Of a stretch of 10,000 nucleotides of DNA, positions 5,800 through 10,000 are shown one piece after another. The notes below the pieces were generated by a model. That model was not told the origin of the DNA. It saw only the letters and a list, made by a program, of their open reading frames with translations, and ran no database searches. The DNA lies in assembly GCA_010028225.1 (NCBI GenBank), contig RGOY01000039.1, positions 1 to 10,000 of the forward strand. The letters are read 5' to 3'. Source of the DNA: Actinomycetota bacterium (lineage in GTDB: Bacteria > Actinomycetota > Actinomycetes > Nanopelagicales > Nanopelagicaceae). The number at the start of each line of letters is the position of its first letter. Position 1 is the first letter of the stretch. The position numbers and the translations under genes are program-made.

Positions 5800-5824
5800 T
5801 TTGGATAGGTTTCCAAAAGATAAT
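5800..5824 (+). promoter_or_regulatory. Inverted repeat and weak -10 box upstream of the glycosyltransferase
   Basis: In the 117-base gap after whiB, TTTGGA (5800-5805) and TCCAAA (5812-5817) are exact inverted repeats with a 6-base spacer. They are directly followed by GATAAT (5819-5824), a fair -10 box 14 bases before the ATG at 5839. No -35 box fits well, so an activator-dependent promoter with this repeat as the binding site is a possibility. The ribosome site (TAGGT, about 5828-5832) is weak. Chance occurrence is not excluded. Confidence 0.3.
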
Positions 5825-5838
5825 TTTGTAGGTCGCCG

Positions 5839-8800
5839 ATGATTCGTGTCACTGCAATTCTTGTATCTCACGATGGCGCGACTTGGTTGCCACAGACTGT
5901 TGCTGCGCTCGCATCACAGAGCCATCCCATCGATCGCATCGTTGCGGTTGATACCGGTTCTACTGATGAATCTGTGCGATTGCTACGAAGTGCAGGAATA
6001 CATGTCATTCAAAGTACGCGAGGAGTTGGCTTTGGCGAAGCGGTGCAGATTGCTGTTGATGCGACGCCGCCTTTCGTTGCGACTTCGGCGAAGGGAAAGG
6101 GTGGTGGCGCAGCTTCAGTAAATCCCCAGGCGGTGGAGGAGTGGCTCTGGATTGTGCATGACGACTGTGCGCCGGCAAAAGATGCGCTCGAGCGCCTTCT
6201 TGCAGGAGTCAAGGAGAAGCCACAGGTTGCCCTCGCTGGACCGAAGCTTCGCGGATGGCACGATCGAAAGCACTTACTTGAGTTAGGCGTCAGCATCGCA
6301 ACCAATGGTGCTCGTTGGACTGGTTTGGAATATCGCGAACAAGATCAAGGTCAACATGATGATGAACGCGATGTGCTTGCAGTGAGCACAGCGGCGATGT
6401 TGATCAGGCGAGAAGTCTTCACTGAACTTGGTGGCTTTGATCCGAAACTCTCGCTCTTTCGCGATGATGTCGATCTTGGTTGGCGTGTGCGAGCAGCAGG
6501 TCACTCAGTTCTTGCGGTCCCTGAAGCGATTGCTTATCACGGTGAAGCATCATCAAATGAGCGGCGTTCTATCGATGTCGATGATGCGCTTTTGCACCGC
6601 CCACTTCTCCTTGATCGAAGGCATGCGGCCTATGTGCTTTTAGCTAATGCTTCGCTGATTTTCTTACCGCTTCTTGCTCTTCAATTGCTATTGAGCGCTC
6701 TCGTTCGTTCGATCGGATATTTAATCGCCAAGCTTCCTGGTTATGCACTCGATGAGTTAGCTGCCGTTGCGCTTGTCCTAATCAAACCGCAAGAGATTTT
6801 TGCTGCACGAAAAGTGCGTCGACGCCAGCGCCTTATTTCAGGTTCTGCGATCAGGACTTTTCTACCGCCGCGGGGTATTCAGGCGCGCCTTGCCTTTGAA
6901 AGAGCACGAAACAGCCTGGAGCGCTATCTCGAAAGGCGTATTCCATTCCAGTTACTCCCGAATGAGCCTTCGAACTCTGTTCTTGATATCAATGATGAAA
7001 AACTCGAGGAAGAAGAGATTTTCACTGAACGAAAATCCACTCTTCGCACCCTCTTCACTCGACCACTCTTTCTTTTCTCTCTGGCTATTCTCTTTCTGAC
7101 GCTCATAGCTTCGAGAAATCGCCTTGGCGCGATTGAAGGTGGAGCGCTGCTCCAAGCTCCTTCCAGTGGGTTAGACCTCATCGCGAAGTATTTGGAGTCG
7201 TGGCATCCGATCGCGCTTGGCTCAAGTGCGAATACGCCAACCTGGGTTGCTCTCGTGGGTATGGCTTCAGCTCTTGTGCTTGGGAATCTGAAACTTCTGA
7301 TTGCACTCTTTTTCTATAGCGCTATACCGCTTGCACTCTGGATCGGATATCGATTCGCAAAGGGATTTACCACCTCGACCTTGATTGCCCTTGTGGCGGC
7401 AAGTGCCTATGCCTTCTCGCCACCGATACTTCATGCCGTTACTCATGGCCTGATAGGAACTTTAGTGATTGCCTTAATCGCGCCGCTTCTTATCAAGTCG
7501 ATGATGCGAGCAAACGAGATTGAAACTTTGAGTTGGCGCGCTGTTGCTGCTCACGCACTTCTCTATTCGGTAGCACTCGCCTTTTCACCACCGGCCTTCA
7601 TCGTTCTTGCTGCCTGGCACTTTCTTGTTTCGTCGCTTCAGACTCTTGGTGAATTCAGCAAGCGATTACGAGGAGCAAAAGAAGAGATCGATCTCGTCAT
7701 TGCCAGGATAGTGAAGCGATCTTTGATCTTGGTGGGTGCGATTGCGATTAATGTTCCCTGGTCACTTGAGCTCTTAGCTCATCCTTCGCGGGCCTTGCTT
7801 GAGCCTGGTGTCTCTCTCGAGGGCGCAGATAGTTTTCTCTTGCTCTTTGGTAATCCGGGCTTGAGCCTTGCAACTCTCTCTGCAGCACCGATCATCATGG
7901 TGATCGCACTCTTTCGCCAGGACTGTCGGCGATTGGCACTGATCGGACTTTTCATCTCATCAATCACTGCCTTGCTCTCACTTTTCTCGGTTGCAGGACA
8001 TGGAAGCAGTCAGTTGATCTCACCGTCATTAGGTGGTGCGACGATTCTCTTCATCGCAATTTCCATCATCGCTGGAATTCGGTTACTTGAAGTTGTATTA
8101 CCGCAGATACGCGACTCGGCTCTCAACTTCAGACACTTTGCAGCAGCAGCTATTGCAGTTTCCGTCCTTGTCACCTCGCTCTCTTCACTGGTGTGGTGGC
8201 TAGGACCAGGGGCAGAGGGACCGGTGCGAAACGAAGAGACTTTTGCGGTCCCGGCATTCATCATCGCCAATGCGACAACGCAGGAGCGATATAAGTCGTT
8301 GCTGATTCGCCAGCGCGATGGACGTTTGCTCTATTGGGTGGTGCGGGATAAACCATTGGAGATCGGTGACTCTGACATTGTTTATGGAAGTAGTGAGCCG
8401 ATTGAAGAGGCGGTCGCAGGGTTAGTGACTGGCGCAGGAATCGAGAGCAGTTCTATTTTCGGTGATTATGGAATCCGCTATCTCTTCTTGACTCAGCCCG
8501 TCAACAAATCACTTGCCAGAACTATCGATGGTATCGGGGGATTTACTCGTGCGAGTTCAACAGATGCCGGAATTGTCTGGAAGGTCGTTGGTGCATCATC
8601 TCGAGTTTCGTTACTACCAGAGGTAGATGGCGATGGAGCGAGTGAACTATCAATCGCATTGGGAAGTGAGGAGATCTCGGCAGAGGGGACAATCACTCGA
8701 CCTGGAACTGTGACGATTGCAGAACGTTTCGATGATCGCTGGCGCATGCTGGTCAATAACAATCGAGTCGAACTCACCCGAGGCGTCGCAGGGCTTCCGC

Positions 8801-8976
8801 AATTTGAGATAAGAGAAGATCTCCTCAGTGAAGGTGGAGATTTCATCCTGTATCACGACGGGACTTCTCGTCGAGGCTGGCTCTCACTTCAATTTATTGC
8901 CCTCGCTACATTTGCGATTCTTGCCCTCCCATCACGGCGACGAAGAAGTGATGTACCGATTGAAGAGTTGTCATGA
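5839..8976 (+). CDS. Family 2 glycosyltransferase fused to a polytopic membrane domain
   Basis: A 1045-residue membrane enzyme, probably building a cell-envelope polysaccharide. Residues 1-240 are a cytoplasmic GT2 (GT-A) domain: ILVSHDGATWLPQTV (7-21), VDTGSTD (37-43), the metal-binding HDD (107-109), a FDPKLSLFRDDVDLGWR segment (200-216, acceptor-side acidic motif) and H234. A Gly/Lys/Ser-rich insert (about 76-95) sits in the middle. Helices follow at about 266-315, a charged cytoplasmic loop at 320-400, then some ten or more helices between about 409 and 787, as in GT-C-like or flippase-like proteins. Residues about 796-1010 form an apparently extracytoplasmic region (FGDYGIRYLFL), then a last helix (1014-1032) and the basic SRRRR end. 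The start ATG is the first of the frame that keeps the conserved GT2 strand. The stop overlaps the next gene (ATGA). Substrate unknown. Confidence 0.88.
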   Translation: MIRVTAILVSHDGATWLPQTVAALASQSHPIDRIVAVDTGSTDESVRLLRSAGIHVIQSTRGVGFGEAVQIAVDATPPFVATSAKGKGGGAASVNPQAVEEWLWIVHDDCAPAKDALERLLAGVKEKPQVALAGPKLRGWHDRKHLLELGVSIATNGARWTGLEYREQDQGQHDDERDVLAVSTAAMLIRREVFTELGGFDPKLSLFRDDVDLGWRVRAAGHSVLAVPEAIAYHGEASSNERRSIDVDDALLHRPLLLDRRHAAYVLLANASLIFLPLLALQLLLSALVRSIGYLIAKLPGYALDELAAVALVLIKPQEIFAARKVRRRQRLISGSAIRTFLPPRGIQARLAFERARNSLERYLERRIPFQLLPNEPSNSVLDINDEKLEEEEIFTERKSTLRTLFTRPLFLFSLAILFLTLIASRNRLGAIEGGALLQAPSSGLDLIAKYLESWHPIALGSSANTPTWVALVGMASALVLGNLKLLIALFFYSAIPLALWIGYRFAKGFTTSTLIALVAASAYAFSPPILHAVTHGLIGTLVIALIAPLLIKSMMRANEIETLSWRAVAAHALLYSVALAFSPPAFIVLAAWHFLVSSLQTLGEFSKRLRGAKEEIDLVIARIVKRSLILVGAIAINVPWSLELLAHPSRALLEPGVSLEGADSFLLLFGNPGLSLATLSAAPIIMVIALFRQDCRRLALIGLFISSITALLSLFSVAGHGSSQLISPSLGGATILFIAISIIAGIRLLEVVLPQIRDSALNFRHFAAAAIAVSVLVTSLSSLVWWLGPGAEGPVRNEETFAVPAFIIANATTQERYKSLLIRQRDGRLLYWVVRDKPLEIGDSDIVYGSSEPIEEAVAGLVTGAGIESSSIFGDYGIRYLFLTQPVNKSLARTIDGIGGFTRASSTDAGIVWKVVGASSRVSLLPEVDGDGASELSIALGSEEISAEGTITRPGTVTIAERFDDRWRMLVNNNRVELTRGVAGLPQFEIREDLLSEGGDFILYHDGTSRRGWLSLQFIALATFAILALPSRRRRSDVPIEELS

Positions 8977-10000
8977 GTGATCTGCGCGCAGGGAAAAAGG
9001 TATCTCTTGGAAATTGGCGATTACAGAGCGCCGTACTACTTATCGGATCGCTACTGATCTCTCTTCTTGCCTCTCGGCAAAGTGATCCAGATGCAGAAAT
9101 CGAGCGCACCGCTTCAATTCCAGCAACTGTCTGCCCGAATCTAGGCGGAGATGCACGGACCGTTGCGCTGCTGCCAAGTGCATCGACAAAGGTCAAAGAT
9201 GCAAAGAGTCGAAAGATCAATTTTGTTAAGGCAAAGAGCAATCCTTATCTGCTCTCACGTGGCTCGATAGTTGTTTCAGGCAGTGAAGTCTCTTCGACGG
9301 TTATTCGATCTCGCTCCGGGAAATTCACCTCTGCAACGAACTCAGGACTTAGTACCTCAACGATTGAGATCCGCACCTTTGGAAAGTCAGGAAAGACCGG
9401 CGAGAAAGTCATCGCACTGCCCGCTGTCTCACAGCGCGAAGTACGAGTCGATTCACTTGCACCCGGAGAAGAAGTCGTTGCGATGGAGGTTATTACCCGA
9501 TCAGGGCGAGTCAGTGCATTCCTCTTCGACCAACGAGGTCGTGGTCTTAGCTCACTCGGCGCAGATTTCGTTTCATCCAGTGAAGCAAGTGAACAATTGG
9601 TGATCACATCAATCCCGGTAAGACATCGTGGCTCTTCAATCAAGACTCACCAACTTCATCTCATCGCGACAGGCGCGCGCTCTGCAGTTGTTGATGTCGA
9701 ACTAGTAAGTGATGGCAGTCGCTTCACACCGGTTGGTCTCTCAGATCGCACTATCGAAAGTGAGCGCGTCACATCGCTTCGATTACCTAAAGAGTTAGGA
9801 AAGCGACCAGCGACGTTGATCATCACATCGACAGAACCAATCGCCGCTTCGGTCTACAGCAGCACTGGGAGAGAGTTCGCATGGTCTACTCCATCGATCG
9901 CGCTCAAGCGAGTGGGATGGAATGTCGGCGGGCTCGAGCCAACGATCACGATGGTGGGCAAAACTGTGAGAGTTGAGGCAGTGGTGAAACTTCGAAGTGG
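8973..10000 (+). CDS. DUF5719-like membrane-anchored secreted protein (3' end outside window)
   Basis: An open frame of 342 complete codons runs to the window edge without a stop, so the gene is partial. It starts at ATG 8973, overlapping the glycosyltransferase stop in ATGA, a sign of translational coupling. A short basic N-terminus (MSDLRAGKKVSLGNWR) leads into one hydrophobic segment (about 19-34, AVLLIGSLLISLLA), a signal anchor or uncleaved signal. The rest is soluble, rich in Ser, Thr, Val and Ile with beta-strand-like alternation, and begins with 'ATVCPNLGGDARTVALLPS'. One cysteine, no catalytic motif. In many actinobacteria a protein annotated DUF5719 follows a large GT2/membrane glycosyltransferase, and the size, topology and Cys-Pro start agree with that; the assignment is from memory of layout, not a profile search. 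It probably partners the glycosyltransferase outside the membrane. Confidence 0.8.
   Translation, partial: MSDLRAGKKVSLGNWRLQSAVLLIGSLLISLLASRQSDPDAEIERTASIPATVCPNLGGDARTVALLPSASTKVKDAKSRKINFVKAKSNPYLLSRGSIVVSGSEVSSTVIRSRSGKFTSATNSGLSTSTIEIRTFGKSGKTGEKVIALPAVSQREVRVDSLAPGEEVVAMEVITRSGRVSAFLFDQRGRGLSSLGADFVSSSEASEQLVITSIPVRHRGSSIKTHQLHLIATGARSAVVDVELVSDGSRFTPVGLSDRTIESERVTSLRLPKELGKRPATLIITSTEPIAASVYSSTGREFAWSTPSIALKRVGWNVGGLEPTITMVGKTVRVEAVVKLRS

Noticed and set aside
6924..7181. Minus-strand Ser/Arg-rich frames opposite the glycosyltransferase
   Set aside because: Composition (Ser, Arg, Lys runs) is what the antisense of a hydrophobic-plus-acidic coding region gives; no independent support.
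8493..9643. Minus-strand frames opposite the end of the glycosyltransferase and the DUF5719-like gene
   Set aside because: Both plus-strand frames are continuous, coupled by ATGA and typical in composition; the antisense frames show no motif.
1..10000. CRISPR array, insertion sequence, tRNA or rRNA gene
   Set aside because: No spaced repeat series, transposase motif or recognisable tRNA/rRNA segment was seen on either strand.

Overview
The window looks like chromosomal DNA of an actinobacterium of roughly balanced base composition. The pointers are a WhiB regulator, a mycobacterial-type seven-iron ferredoxin next to dapC, a manC/whiB/GT2 cell-envelope block and frequent GTG starts. The modest G+C would fit a freshwater planktonic lineage such as Nanopelagicales (acI), but that is inference. 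Almost everything from about 1200 onward is densely packed housekeeping sequence.

Left end (1-1200): a headless fragment of a phage tail-fibre-like protein on the minus strand stops abruptly at about 121. It meets a small two-helix membrane ORF on the plus strand. After a 126-base gap come two short, closely spaced plus-strand genes with strong ribosome binding sites. One carries a zinc ribbon and the other a CxCGW motif. Both use AGA/AGG arginine codons far more than the rest of the window, so this end looks acquired or phage-scarred.

Middle (1200-5310): a cysteinyl-tRNA synthetase on the minus strand carries an unusual N-terminal extension that resembles the SH3-like domain of Rv0428c-type GNAT acetyltransferases. 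Divergent from it runs fdxA, then dapC (lysine/diaminopimelate pathway; rare CTG start; interrupted by a one-base frameshift), then a mannose-1-phosphate guanylyltransferase-like gene.

Right (5310-10000): a well-formed promoter with a palindrome over its -10 box and a perfect 5'-leader hairpin precede a WhiB-family iron-sulfur regulator. Next is a 1045-residue glycosyltransferase that joins a cytoplasmic GT2 domain to a polytopic membrane region and an extracytoplasmic C-terminal part. A DUF5719-like membrane-anchored protein overlaps its stop and runs off the window. GDP-mannose supply, a WhiB regulator and a membrane glycosyltransferase/DUF5719 pair together suggest cell-envelope polysaccharide synthesis.

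The observations most worth following up are the SH3-CysRS fusion, the dapC frameshift, the phage-fibre junction and the whiB regulatory region.
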